This document shows positions 1 through 8,924 of a DNA stretch of 64,000 nt, one piece after another (the first letter of the stretch is position 1; each line of letters starts with the position of its first letter). The position numbers were made by a program, and so were the translations under genes. The notes below the pieces were generated by a model, which saw nothing but the letters and a program-made list of their open reading frames with translations, made no database searches and was not told the origin of the DNA. The stretch lies in the NCBI RefSeq assembly GCF_004362195.1, contig NZ_SNWG01000001.1:1860001-1924000 (forward strand), given 5' to 3'. The DNA is from Microbacterium sp. BK668. GTDB taxonomy: Bacteria > Actinomycetota > Actinomycetes > Actinomycetales > Microbacteriaceae.

Positions 1-10
1 CCGTCCGTCA

Positions 11-1204
11 TTGATCCCCGTCCCTCGCGTCGCGGTGATCGTGGTCGCGGCCGGGTCCGGCACACGCCTGGGCGGCGGATCGCCGAAGGCCTTCGTCGGC
101 ATCGACGAGCACACGATCCTCCGGCATGCGCTGCGGGGGGTGTTCGCCGCGCCGGAGGCGCAGGTGGTGATCGTCGCGCCCGCGGGACGTGAGGGCGACG
201 CGCTCACCGAGGCCCTGGAGGCCGCCGGTGACCGGCGCGACCTCGTGTCGGTCGTGGCCGGCGGCGCGAGCCGGCAGGCGTCCGTCCAGGCCGGCATCCA
301 CGGCGTCTGGCCGGATGTCGAGATCGTCCTGGTGCACGACGCCGCGCGCGCGCTCACCCCGAGCGACGTCTTCGACCGCGTCCTCGCGGCGATCGACGCG
401 GGCGCCGACGGAGCGATCCCCGTGCTTCCTGTCGTCGACACGATCAAGCGCGTGGAGGGGGCCGAGGTCGTCGCGGCCGTCGACCGCTCCACGCTGTCGG
501 CGGCGCAGACGCCGCAGGGTTTCCGCCGGGACGTGCTGGATGCCGCGTACCGCGCGGCGAAGGACGAGTTCACCGATGACGCGGCTCTCGTGGCCGCGGC
601 GGGGCATCCCGTCGCCGCCGTCGCCGGCGACCCGCTCGCGTTCAAGATCACGACGCCCGCCGACCTCGACCGTGCCCGGGGCCTCGTCGCGCCCATCGCT
701 CCCGTCCCGATCGATCTGGACCGCCTGCCGCCCGTGCCGCGCGTCGGTGTGGGAACCGATGTCCATGCCTTCGGCGGGGAGGACGATCTGTGGCTCGCGG
801 GCCTGCTCTGGCCTGGCGAACAGGGGCTCTCCGGGCACTCGGACGGCGACGCCGTCGCCCACGCGATCGTCGACGCGCTGCTGTCGGCGGCGGGGCTCGG
901 AGACATCGGCACGCACTTCGGCACCGACCGGCCGGAATACGCCGCGGCGCACGCCGACGCGTTCCTGTCGCGCACCCACGCGCTCCTCGGCGAGGCCGGC
1001 TGGCGCATCGGCAACGTCGCGGTGCAGGTGCAGTCCAACCGCCCGCGCTTCGCGCCGCGCCGCGCCCAGGCCGAAGCCGTCCTGTCGGCAGCGCTGGGCG
1101 GGGCATCCGTCTCCGTCTCCGCCACGACCACCGACGGACTCGGCTTCACCGGGGCCGGCGACGGAGTCGCGGCCTTCGCGGTGGCGGTGATCCTGCCCGC
1201 GTGA
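11..1204 (+). CDS. ispDF: Bifunctional IspD-IspF (MEP cytidylyltransferase / MEcPP synthase)
   Basis: This fusion of two non-consecutive enzymes of the methylerythritol phosphate isoprenoid pathway is cytosolic. The IspD half (about residues 6-225) makes CDP-ME from MEP and CTP. It shows the nucleotide-binding [10 protein letters not shown] (13-22) with K26, and VHDAAR around D110. The IspF half (about 242-397) cyclises CDP-ME phosphate. It has the metal-binding D250-x-H252, [10 protein letters not shown], and the C-terminal [10 protein letters not shown]. The usual linker is only about 15 residues. The TTG at 11 is the first start visible, but the frame stays open to the window edge, so the true start may lie upstream. 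The next gene is convergent. Confidence 0.95.
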   Translation: MIPVPRVAVIVVAAGSGTRLGGGSPKAFVGIDEHTILRHALRGVFAAPEAQVVIVAPAGREGDALTEALEAAGDRRDLVSVVAGGASRQASVQAGIHGVWPDVEIVLVHDAARALTPSDVFDRVLAAIDAGADGAIPVLPVVDTIKRVEGAEVVAAVDRSTLSAAQTPQGFRRDVLDAAYRAAKDEFTDDAALVAAAGHPVAAVAGDPLAFKITTPADLDRARGLVAPIAPVPIDLDRLPPVPRVGVGTDVHAFGGEDDLWLAGLLWPGEQGLSGHSDGDAVAHAIVDALLSAAGLGDIGTHFGTDRPEYAAAHADAFLSRTHALLGEAGWRIGNVAVQVQSNRPRFAPRRAQAEAVLSAALGGASVSVSATTTDGLGFTGAGDGVAAFAVAVILPA

Positions 1205-1226
1205 CGACGGGCGCGGCGGCGCCCGA

Positions 1227-1697
1227 TCAGAGCGCCAGCGTCATGAACCGCGAGAAGGGATCGTGCGCATACCCGTCGAACGGCTCGCACGTCACGAATC
1301 CCTCGCTCTCGTAGAGGCGCTGGGCCGGCGCGAAGTCGGGCGTCGTGCCGGTCTCCAGCCAGAGGCTCGTCATCCCCTCGCGGCGCGCCTCCGCGACGAT
1401 GTGCCGCAGCAGGGCGCGACCCACCCCCGCACCCCGGAACCGGTCGTCGACCCGCATGGACTTGAGCTCGCCGCGCTCGTCGTCGAGCGCCTTGAGGGCC
1501 CCGATGCCCGCGAGGTCGCCATCGATCCACGCCGACCAGAACGTGACGCCGGGCGCGCGGAGCTCGTCGACGTCCAGCGCGTGCACGCTCTCGGGCGGTG
1601 AGTACTCGCGCATCCCGTCGAGGTGCCGGGCGATGAGACGCAGGGTCGCCTCGCTGGTGAGGTCGTCGACGAGGATGCTGATGCTCGGGGCAGGCAT
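1227..1697 (-). CDS. GNAT family N-acetyltransferase
   Basis: A 156-residue single-domain GNAT acetyltransferase that would transfer an acetyl group from acetyl-CoA to an unknown amine. The acetyl-CoA motif A is clear (RFRGAGVGRALL, about 87-97), and it is followed by the usual beta-strand and LYESEGF near the C-terminus. Length is normal for the family. The ATG start lies 6 bp after the stop of the upstream transporter gene on the same strand, so the two are probably one transcription unit. The gene converges with ispDF across 22 bp. The substrate cannot be deduced from sequence. Confidence 0.85.
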   Translation of the reverse strand: MPAPSISILVDDLTSEATLRLIARHLDGMREYSPPESVHALDVDELRAPGVTFWSAWIDGDLAGIGALKALDDERGELKSMRVDDRFRGAGVGRALLRHIVAEARREGMTSLWLETGTTPDFAPAQRLYESEGFVTCEPFDGYAHDPFSRFMTLAL

Positions 1698-1703
1698 GGG
1701 AGG

Positions 1704-2723
1704 TCATCCTTCCACGGCGAAGGGCCGGGGGTCGCGGGCGGCTCGGGAGCCCCACGCCAGGAGGGCGAGACCTGCCGCGAGCACGACGAGCCCCGCGACC
1801 GCGAGAACGCTCAGCCGTTCGTCGAGCACGGTGAGGCCGAGGATGGCGGCGGTGAGCGGCTCGCCGAGGGTCAGCGTCGCCGCGGTCGCCGCGGTCAGGC
1901 CGCTCAAACCCCAGGTGAACAGGACGTAGGCGATCGAGATCGTCGCGACGCCGAGCCAGAGCGCCATGGCGAGGCCGGCGGCCGTCGACAGCCACGACAG
2001 GTCGACGAACGGCAGGACGGCGAACGAGATGACGGCGGAGCTCGCGCCCATCGCGCCGACGACGGTGAAGGGGTCCCAGCCGCCGTCCAGCAGGCGCCGC
2101 TGCGCATTCGCGATGACGGCGAAGGATGCCGCGGCCCCGAGAGACCCTGCGAGTCCGACCGGATCCGTCCCACCGGCCCCCGAGCCCGCTGCGCCGCCTC
2201 CGAGGCCCAGGAGGACGACCCCCACGGTGGCAAGGGCCGTTGCGACCATCCAGGCGCCGCTCGGCACGCGTCGGGTCAGCGCCCACTCCAGGACGCCCGC
2301 CATGATCGGGGCCGACCCGAGGGCGATCACCGTGCCGACGGCGACGCCGTTGCGCTCGGTGCCCAGGAAGAACAGCGGCTGATAGATCGCCAGGCACGCC
2401 CCGGTGAGGACCATCAGCGCGAGCGGGCGGAGCCTCGCGCGTGTCGCCGGAAGCGACCGGAGGCTCAGCGGGGGCGCCGCGCCGGTGCGGTCGGCGCGGA
2501 CACGGTGGCGGTGGGCGAGCGCGAAGGCGAACAGAGCGAGGCCCGTGCCGCCGATGGCGAGGCGGACCGCGCCGACGGCGAGCGGGGTCGTCCCCTCGGG
2601 CCCGAGCGCCTGCGACGTTCCGGTCGTGCCGAACAGAACGGCCGCGGCGAAGACGGCGAGGACGTGGAGCACGCTCCATTGTCGCCCGTCGCTCGGATGC
2701 CCCGTGACGCCGGCCGCTGTCAC
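1704..2723 (-). CDS. EamA/DMT-superfamily membrane transporter
   Basis: A 339-residue integral membrane protein with about ten hydrophobic helices arranged as two five-helix repeats, the architecture of drug/metabolite (RhaT/EamA) permeases. These export amino acids or other metabolites; the substrate here is unknown. A short loop rich in Gly/Ala/Ser separates the halves around residue 180. The GTG start at 2723 falls inside a tandem repeat, so a start at the GTG about 17 codons further in (before LHVLAVFAAAV) is a real alternative. It is followed after 6 bp by the GNAT gene and diverges from cysS. Confidence 0.8.
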   Translation of the reverse strand: MTAAGVTGHPSDGRQWSVLHVLAVFAAAVLFGTTGTSQALGPEGTTPLAVGAVRLAIGGTGLALFAFALAHRHRVRADRTGAAPPLSLRSLPATRARLRPLALMVLTGACLAIYQPLFFLGTERNGVAVGTVIALGSAPIMAGVLEWALTRRVPSGAWMVATALATVGVVLLGLGGGAAGSGAGGTDPVGLAGSLGAAASFAVIANAQRRLLDGGWDPFTVVGAMGASSAVISFAVLPFVDLSWLSTAAGLAMALWLGVATISIAYVLFTWGLSGLTAATAATLTLGEPLTAAILGLTVLDERLSVLAVAGLVVLAAGLALLAWGSRAARDPRPFAVEG

Positions 2724-2781
2724 GTGGCCGCTGTCACGCCGGCCGCTGTAACGCGGCCGCTGTCACGCCGGCCCCTGTCAC
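2712..2781. repeat. Short tandem repeat between divergent genes
   Basis: Five consecutive copies of a unit close to GGCCGCTGTCACGCC begin at 2712, 2726, 2741, 2755 and 2770. Spacing alternates 14, 15, 14, 15 bp, which suggests a 29-bp higher-order unit. The array covers the 5' end of the transporter gene and the space before cysS, so it could affect either promoter. Confidence 0.8.
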
Positions 2782-2827
2782 GCTGTCACGCCCGGTCCGT
2801 CCGGATCCCCGCCGATAGGCTTGTCCG

Positions 2828-4303
2828 GTGACCGTCCGGCTCTACGACACCAAGGCGCAGCAGCTGCGTGACTTCGTGCCCCTCGACCCCGGCAACGTGA
2901 CGGTCTACGTCTGCGGCCCCACGGTGCAGTCCGGGCCGCACATCGGGCACCTCCGCGGTGCGCTGAGCTTCGACATCCTTCGCCGGTGGCTCGTGCACCG
3001 GTACGGCCGGGTGACGTTCGTGCGCAACGTCACCGACATCGACGACAAGGTGCTCGTGAACGCGACCGAGCGCGAGCCCTGGTGGGCACTGGCGTACCGG
3101 ATGGAGCTGGAGTTCTCGCGGGCCTATGCCGCGATCGGCATCCTCCCGCCGACGTACGAGCCTCGCGCGACGGCATCCATCACGCAGATGCAGGAGCTGA
3201 TCGAGCGCCTCGTCGACGCGGGACACGCCTATCCCGCGGCAACTGGCGGGGACGCCGAGGGCGACGTGTACTTCGACGTGCGGTCGTGGCCGAGCTACGG
3301 GTCGCTCACGAACCAGTCGCTCGACGCGATGGAGCCGGCAGAGGACGCCGACCCGCGGGGCAAGCGCGACCCGCGCGACTTCGCGCTCTGGAAGGGCGCC
3401 AAGCACGACGAGCCCGTCTCGGCGATCTGGGAGTCGCCGTGGGGGAGAGGGCGCCCGGGGTGGCACATCGAGTGCTCGGCGATGTCGCGTCGCTACCTCG
3501 GACCCGAGTTCGACATCCACGGCGGCGGCCTCGATCTCCGCTTCCCGCATCACGAGAACGAGCTCGCGCAGTCCACGGCGGCCGGCGACCCCTTCGCCCG
3601 CTACTGGGTGCACAACGGGCTCGTGACCGTAGGCGGGCAGAAGATGTCCAAGTCGCTCTTCAACTTCATCCTCGCCGAGGACGTGCTGCGCGAACGAGAC
3701 CCCCTCGTGGTGCGCTACGCGCTCGCCGCCGCGCACTACCGGTCGAGCCTCGACATCACCGCCACGTCCTTCGACGAGGCGGAGGCCGCCGTCGACCGGA
3801 TCCGCACCTTCCTGCAGCGTGCCGCGCGCGTGCTCGCCGCCGATGACGACGAACGGATCGACGCCGCCGTCCCCGCGCGTTTCGCGGCGGTGATGGACGA
3901 CGATCTCGGCGTGCCGCAGGCGCTCGCCGTCGTCCACGAGACGGTGCGGGACGGGAACTCGGCGCTCGACGCCGGCGACCGCGAGGGGGTGCTGAGCGCA
4001 TTCGGGCAGGTGGCGGTCATGACCGGCATCCTCGGCATCGATCCGGAGGACCCGAGGTGGCTCAGCGGCGCACGCGGGCCCGAGGCATCCGCTCTCGACG
4101 CGCTGCTGACGACGATGATCGAGCAGCGCGCGCAGGCGCGGGCTGCGAAGGACTGGGCTGCGGCCGACCGCATCCGCGACGCGATCGCGGCGGCCGGAAT
4201 CACCCTCGAGGACAGTCCTGACGGGACGCGCTGGAGTGTCGCCGACACTCCCGCGACGCGCACGGGAACCGACGGGGCCGAGCCCCGCGCAAAGGAGAAC
4301 TGA
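2828..4303 (+). CDS. cysS: Cysteinyl-tRNA synthetase
   Basis: A class I aminoacyl-tRNA synthetase of 491 residues that charges tRNA-Cys. It carries the catalytic HIGH motif at 38-41 and KMSKS at 272-276. Zinc ligands are visible at C29, C216 and the HH pair at 241-242. The C-terminal third is the DALR/anticodon-binding helical region, ending in a Thr/Glu-rich tail. The start is GTG at 2828. The stop codon overlaps the ATG of rlmB by one base, so the two are translationally coupled, a common actinobacterial arrangement. Confidence 0.97.
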   Translation: MTVRLYDTKAQQLRDFVPLDPGNVTVYVCGPTVQSGPHIGHLRGALSFDILRRWLVHRYGRVTFVRNVTDIDDKVLVNATEREPWWALAYRMELEFSRAYAAIGILPPTYEPRATASITQMQELIERLVDAGHAYPAATGGDAEGDVYFDVRSWPSYGSLTNQSLDAMEPAEDADPRGKRDPRDFALWKGAKHDEPVSAIWESPWGRGRPGWHIECSAMSRRYLGPEFDIHGGGLDLRFPHHENELAQSTAAGDPFARYWVHNGLVTVGGQKMSKSLFNFILAEDVLRERDPLVVRYALAAAHYRSSLDITATSFDEAEAAVDRIRTFLQRAARVLAADDDERIDAAVPARFAAVMDDDLGVPQALAVVHETVRDGNSALDAGDREGVLSAFGQVAVMTGILGIDPEDPRWLSGARGPEASALDALLTTMIEQRAQARAAKDWAAADRIRDAIAAAGITLEDSPDGTRWSVADTPATRTGTDGAEPRAKEN

Positions 4304-5304
4304 TGGCTAAGCCAGGGCGCCCCGGCGCCAGCAAGGGCGGCAAGGGTCCCACGAAGGGCTCGGGCGGCAAGAACAAGCGCGCTCTCGAGGGCCGGGGCCC
4401 CACCCCCAAGGCGGAGGACCGGGCCTGGCATCCGGCCGGCAAGCGCAAGGCGGCAGCCGAGCGCTACGCGGCCGCCGGCGGAAAGGGCCGGCCGTCGGGC
4501 CCCGGGAAGGGCGGCTCGAACCCCAACCGGGGCGGACGGGCGAAGCAGGACGACGACACGGAGACGGTCACCGGGCGCAACTCGGTGCTGGAGGCCCTTC
4601 GCGCGAAGATCCCCGCGACGGCCCTGTACATCGCGCAGCGGGTCGAGATGGACGACCGGGTGAAGGAGATGCTGTCGATCGCGACGAACCGCGAGATCCC
4701 GGTGCTCGAGGTGACGCGTCCAGAGCTCGATCGCATGGCGGGGTTCGACGGCGTGCACCAGGGCGTCGCCCTGAAGGTGCCTCCGTACGAGTACGCGCAC
4801 CCTCAGGATCTGCTCGAGGAGGTCGTCGAGGCGGGCGAGACCCCGCTGCTCGTCGCGCTCGACGGCGTGACCGATCCCCGCAACCTCGGCGCCATCATCC
4901 GGTCGACCGCGGCGTTCGGCGGACAGGGTGTCGTCATCCCGCAGCGCCGATCGGCGGGCGTCAACTCGGCGGCGTGGAAGACGAGCGCCGGCGCGGCGGC
5001 GCGGATCCCGGTCGCGATCGCCCCCAACCTCACCTCGACGCTCAAGGAGTTCAAGAAGCAGGGCGTCTTCGTGCTCGGACTCGACGGAGGCGGCGACGTC
5101 GAGCTGCCGGCGCTGGAGCTCGCCGACCGTCCCGTGATCATCGTCGTGGGATCGGAGGGCAAGGGCCTCTCGCGCCTGGTGACCGAGACCTGCGACCAGA
5201 TCGTGTCGATTCCGATCTCGGCGGCGACCGAGTCGCTCAACGCCGGGATCGCGACCTCCGTCGCCCTGTACCAGGTGGCGACGCTCCGGGCCGCCGCCGA
5301 CTGA
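4303..5304 (+). CDS. rlmB: 23S rRNA (guanosine-2'-O-)-methyltransferase RlmB (SpoU/TrmH family)
   Basis: A 333-residue SPOUT methyltransferase predicted to methylate the 2'-O of 23S rRNA G2251. The first 85 residues are a Lys/Gly/Pro-rich, probably disordered tail typical of actinobacterial members. The substrate-binding domain starts near 89 (TGRNSVLEAL). The three SpoU motifs follow: DPRNLGAIIRS at 191-201, GSEGKGLS, and SLNAGIATSVALY near the C-terminus, which form the SAM-binding knot. Its start overlaps the cysS stop by one base. The exact nucleotide is inferred from the family. Confidence 0.92.
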   Translation: MAKPGRPGASKGGKGPTKGSGGKNKRALEGRGPTPKAEDRAWHPAGKRKAAAERYAAAGGKGRPSGPGKGGSNPNRGGRAKQDDDTETVTGRNSVLEALRAKIPATALYIAQRVEMDDRVKEMLSIATNREIPVLEVTRPELDRMAGFDGVHQGVALKVPPYEYAHPQDLLEEVVEAGETPLLVALDGVTDPRNLGAIIRSTAAFGGQGVVIPQRRSAGVNSAAWKTSAGAAARIPVAIAPNLTSTLKEFKKQGVFVLGLDGGGDVELPALELADRPVIIVVGSEGKGLSRLVTETCDQIVSIPISAATESLNAGIATSVALYQVATLRAAAD

Positions 5305-5388
5305 TCGCCCACCGTCCGCCGATCCATTCGAGGGAATGAACCGCTCGGGCGGCGGATTGCACTCCGAGACACCGACGAAAGGAAGACC

Positions 5389-6030
5389 ATGGCCCGCATC
5401 GCCGTCATCGGAGGGACCGGCTATGCCGGAAGTCACATCGTCGCGGAGGCGGTGACCCGCGGTCACACCGTCGTCTCCGTCGCCCGCACCGTCCCCGCAG
5501 AGCGCGTCGAGGGCGCGACGTACATCGAGGGCACGCTGCTGGACGTCCCGAGCCTCGTCGCCGAGCTTCAGGGCGTCGACGTCGTCGTGGTCGCCGTCCC
5601 CGCGCGCGGCGACATGCAGGGCAACGTCCGCACGAACTCGGCACAGCTCGTCGCCGAGCTGCCCGACTCGGTGCGCATCGGCGTCGTCGGCGGGGCCGGC
5701 GGCAGCCTGGTCGCTCCGGGCGGCGGACGTGTGGTCGACCAGCCGTCGTTCACCGAGGAGTTCAAGCCCGAGGCGCTCGAGGCGATCGGGGTGCTCGAAG
5801 ACCTGCAGGCGCAGGACTACGGGCACGACTGGTTCTACATCCACCCGGCCGGCGGCTTCGGTGCGTGGAATCCGGGCGAGCGGACCGGCTCGTACCGCGT
5901 CGGCGGCGACGTGCTCGTGACGGACGAGAACGGCGAGTCGTTCATCTCGGGAGCGGACTTCGCGGTCGCGGTCGTCGACGAGATCGAAGACCCGAAGCAC
6001 TCCCGCGAGCGCTTCACCGTCGGCTACTGA
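5389..6030 (+). CDS. NAD(P)H-binding Rossmann-fold oxidoreductase (NmrA/YwnB-like)
   Basis: A 213-residue single Rossmann domain beginning with the dinucleotide-binding IAVIGGTGYAGSHIV (residues 4-18). Size and the absence of an obvious substrate domain match the atypical SDR group often annotated NAD(P)-binding oxidoreductase. A good ribosome site (AAAGGAAG) precedes the ATG. It stands alone, with 84 bp to rlmB upstream and a convergent gene downstream. The substrate is unknown. Confidence 0.8.
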   Translation: MARIAVIGGTGYAGSHIVAEAVTRGHTVVSVARTVPAERVEGATYIEGTLLDVPSLVAELQGVDVVVVAVPARGDMQGNVRTNSAQLVAELPDSVRIGVVGGAGGSLVAPGGGRVVDQPSFTEEFKPEALEAIGVLEDLQAQDYGHDWFYIHPAGGFGAWNPGERTGSYRVGGDVLVTDENGESFISGADFAVAVVDEIEDPKHSRERFTVGY

Positions 6031-6042
6031 GCCCTCAGGCGC

Positions 6043-7053
6043 CTATCCGGTGAGGAGCGCGGCGTTGCCGGTCGACGGATCGAGCTCGCCGCGCTCGATG
6101 CGGTGGGCGACATCGACGATGCGCTCGTTCGCCGGCGTCGCAACGCCCAGGCGCCGACCCTCGGCGACCACGAGGCCGTTGATGTCGTCGACCTCGCTGC
6201 GGCGTCCCTTGGTCCAGTCCTGCAGGACCGTCGTCGTGGCGCCCGGCACCACGAAGCGGTCGTAGAGCACGTCCAGCATCGTCTCGACGACGGCCGGCTC
6301 GTCGGCGATCTGCTGCGCCGTGAGTCCGAAGATCGGGAGGATGCCGTGCCCCCGCGCCCGCCCGACGGCGAGCGCCTCGCGGCCCGCCTCGAGCATGAGA
6401 TCTCGCATCCCGGTCACCTCGATGGCGTCGAGCATCGGGGCTCCGAGCACCGCCGTCGGCACGAGCACGGACGCGTTGCTGACGAGCTTCATCCACTTCG
6501 CCGAGCCGATGTCGTCGAAGGTCTCCACCCGCCCCGAGCTCCGGAGGAGCTCGGCGACCGGCGCCGCGCGAGGGTCCGCGTCGACGGCGAACCAGGAGCG
6601 GTCGGGCGGGGTGTGGCGCTGCACGACCCCCGGCTGGGTCATCGTCGCCGAGACCTCGATGACGGTGCCCACCGCGCGCTCCGGGCCCAGGGCCGCGGCG
6701 ACGGCAGGTGTCGTCATCCCGTTCTGCACGGCGGCGACGAGACCGTCACGCGTCACGTGCGGCGCGACCAGCTCGGCGGCCCACCGCGTGTCGTAGGCCT
6801 TCATCACGAGAAGGACCGCGTCGAACGGATGCCGGAGCTCCGCCACCTGGCACACGTGCAGCGCGCGGGGCCGGACGGTGGCTTCGCCCGCCGTCGTCCG
6901 CACCGTCAGCCCGTCGGAGCGCATGGCCTCGACATGGGCGGGCCACTGCTCGATGAGCGTGACGTCGTGGCCCGACTCGATCAGATCGGCACCGATGGAC
7001 GCCCCGTTCGCGCCGGCGCCCACCACCGCGATCCGAGCGGTGCCCGTGCTCAC
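6043..7053 (-). CDS. 2-dehydropantoate 2-reductase family dehydrogenase (PanE/ApbA-like)
   Basis: A 336-residue protein with an N-terminal Rossmann domain (RIAVVGAGANGASIG just after the start) and the C-terminal helical ApbA domain of ketopantoate reductases. I place the start at GTG 7053, which overlaps the stop of the upstream amidohydrolase gene by four bases (GTGA); the open frame extends further but without coding character. Because it is coupled to a catabolic amidohydrolase and has no pantothenate genes nearby, it more likely reduces or oxidises a pathway 2-oxo or hydroxy acid than ketopantoate. That functional shift is inference. Confidence 0.82.
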   Translation of the reverse strand: MSTGTARIAVVGAGANGASIGADLIESGHDVTLIEQWPAHVEAMRSDGLTVRTTAGEATVRPRALHVCQVAELRHPFDAVLLVMKAYDTRWAAELVAPHVTRDGLVAAVQNGMTTPAVAAALGPERAVGTVIEVSATMTQPGVVQRHTPPDRSWFAVDADPRAAPVAELLRSSGRVETFDDIGSAKWMKLVSNASVLVPTAVLGAPMLDAIEVTGMRDLMLEAGREALAVGRARGHGILPIFGLTAQQIADEPAVVETMLDVLYDRFVVPGATTTVLQDWTKGRRSEVDDINGLVVAEGRRLGVATPANERIVDVAHRIERGELDPSTGNAALLTG

Positions 7054-8477
7054 TTCTTGTACTGGTACGGGTTGTAGAGCACCTCGACCTCGGGGATCTC
7101 GGGATGCTGCCCCGCGATCCAGTCGTCGCCGACCTCGCGCTCGAGGAACGACACGGTGTCGGCGAGCTTCGCCTTCACTCCCTCGAGGTCGCCGGCAACC
7201 AGCCGGCCCTCGTGCTTGACGAGGTCCCCGCCCACGACGACCGTGTGCACGTCCCCGCGCTGAGCCTGGTAGACGACCTGCCCCCACGGGTTGATCAGAG
7301 GCGCCCACGTGGCCGAGTGCTCGTTCTTCAGCAGCACGACATCACCGAGCTTCCCGACCTCGAGCGAGCCGATCAGGTCGTCCTTGCCGATCGCCTTGGC
7401 ACCCCCGCGCGTGGCCATGTCGACCACGTCCTCGGCCCGCAGCTTCACGTGGGTCACCGTCTCTGCGGGGTCGAGCTGATGCGCGAGGTAGTGCTCGAGG
7501 GCGCGATCGGCATTGACGGTCGCGCGCATCGCCGAGAAGAGGTCGGCGCTGAACCACACGCTGGTGTCGACCGAGAGGGAAGCCGGGATGCCGTAGCGCC
7601 GCAGCTGGTGCACGGGCGGATAGCCCTGACCGCACGTGTCCTCGGACTCGGTCGCCAGCGACACGTTCCCGCCGGTCGCCGCGATCTTCTGGTAAGACTC
7701 CGCCGACAGCGACGCGGCGTGGACGTACGTGTACCCCTCCTTCATCACGCCCGCGGCGTAGGCGTTCTTGATGCCCCAGTCGTTGGTCGCTCCCCACACC
7801 CCGGCATGGGTGGTGACCCTCAGCCCGAGCTCCTCCGCGACGCGGTAGGCGGCGAGCTCGGGGAACTCCTCGTCCTGGTTCGGCACGTCGAAGGCGATCT
7901 GCGTGCCGAACATGCGCGAGTCGTCGCGGGAGCGCGTCAGAAGATCCTGGATCGCCTTGTCCGCGGTCCATTCCCACGGCGACTGCGCGAGGTTGCCGTA
8001 AGCGAGCACGAACCGACCGGGCGAGGTGGCGAGCGCCTCGTAGGCCGCCTCGCCGTGGTCGACGGTGCGAAGGCCGTGCGACCAGTCGACACTGGTCGTC
8101 ACTCCCGACTCGACCGCGTCGAGAGCAGAGATCAGATTGCCCGCGGCCACGTCCTCCGGGCGGAACTTCGCGCCGTGCTGCAGGTAGTACCAGACGAAGT
8201 ACTGGGTGAGCGTCCAGTCGGCTCCGTACGCCCGCATCGCCGTCTGCCACATGTGCCGGTGCGTGTCGACCATGCCGGGCATCACGATGCCGCCCTCGGC
8301 GTCGATCGTGAAGGCATCCTCGGGTGCGGCGACGCCGACCCCGACCTCGGCGATCCTGCCGTCCTTGACCAGGACGTCGCCACGATCCAGGACGGTGCGG
8401 GCGTCATCCATCGTGAGGACGATCCCGTTCGTGAAGAGAATCGGCTGGCCCTTCCGAGGGGTCGGCTTGTCCGTCAT
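7050..8477 (-). CDS. Amidohydrolase (SsnA/TrzN-like metal-dependent hydrolase)
   Basis: A 475-residue cyclic amidohydrolase of the TIM-barrel superfamily. It shows the first metal-binding segment GMVDTHRHMWQT (H-x-H), a later H in THAGVWG, HAASLS, and SVDTSVWFS carrying the conserved Asp. The N- and C-terminal beta-sandwich is present (ILFTNGIVLTMDD; GDVVLLKN). Relatives deaminate or dechlorinate triazines and purines or hydrolyse cyclic amides, and the substrate here is open. It starts with ATG at 8477 and is coupled to the PanE-like gene. It diverges from the Dabb-ADH operon, with 135 bp between that could hold shared control sites. Confidence 0.88.
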   Translation of the reverse strand: MTDKPTPRKGQPILFTNGIVLTMDDARTVLDRGDVLVKDGRIAEVGVGVAAPEDAFTIDAEGGIVMPGMVDTHRHMWQTAMRAYGADWTLTQYFVWYYLQHGAKFRPEDVAAGNLISALDAVESGVTTSVDWSHGLRTVDHGEAAYEALATSPGRFVLAYGNLAQSPWEWTADKAIQDLLTRSRDDSRMFGTQIAFDVPNQDEEFPELAAYRVAEELGLRVTTHAGVWGATNDWGIKNAYAAGVMKEGYTYVHAASLSAESYQKIAATGGNVSLATESEDTCGQGYPPVHQLRRYGIPASLSVDTSVWFSADLFSAMRATVNADRALEHYLAHQLDPAETVTHVKLRAEDVVDMATRGGAKAIGKDDLIGSLEVGKLGDVVLLKNEHSATWAPLINPWGQVVYQAQRGDVHTVVVGGDLVKHEGRLVAGDLEGVKAKLADTVSFLEREVGDDWIAGQHPEIPEVEVLYNPYQYKK

Positions 8478-8612
8478 CGCTCATCTCCTTCGATCAGCAG
8501 GGGAGGGCGGATCGGATCTCCGCCGTCGCCCGAAGTGTATTCGAATGACTGCACGGGCGTAAAGTGTCCCTGTACACGGCGAGCGGCCGCACACGTCGAA
8601 GCGAGGAGCGTC

Positions 8613-8918
8613 ATGATCCTTCACCTGGCTCTGTTCACCTGGAAGGGCGACGTCACCTCCGAGGACGTGGCCGAGCTGACCCGGCAGCTCACCGAGATGG
8701 CCGGGGAGATACCGGCCCTCCGGCGGTACGACTGCGGCGAGAACCTCCGCCTGCGCCCGAGCGACGCCGACTATGCCGTCGCCGCGATCGTCGACGACGC
8801 CGACGGCCTCGCGGGCTACCTCGATTCGGACGTGCACAAGGCGGTGTACGACCGCCTTCTGGGCCGGATGATCGCGACCCGTCACGCCGCGCAGCTCGAC
8901 ATCGGCTCGGCCGGCTGA
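8613..8918 (+). CDS. Dabb family (stress-responsive A/B barrel) protein
   Basis: A 101-residue dimeric alpha-beta barrel protein opening with the typical MILHLALFTWK and keeping the family's hydrophobic strand pattern and a C-terminal helix with HKAVYDRLLG. Such proteins are small cytosolic proteins, some acting in aromatic or polyketide chemistry, many without known function. The ATG at 8613 has GAGGAG upstream. Six bases separate it from the alcohol dehydrogenase gene, so they are co-transcribed and this protein probably belongs to the same pathway. Confidence 0.85.
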   Translation: MILHLALFTWKGDVTSEDVAELTRQLTEMAGEIPALRRYDCGENLRLRPSDADYAVAAIVDDADGLAGYLDSDVHKAVYDRLLGRMIATRHAAQLDIGSAG

Positions 8919-8924
8919 CGCACG

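Noticed and set aside
3736..6000. A 754-codon minus-strand frame over cysS and rlmB
   Set aside because: Both plus-strand genes have complete catalytic motifs. The frame is a shadow.
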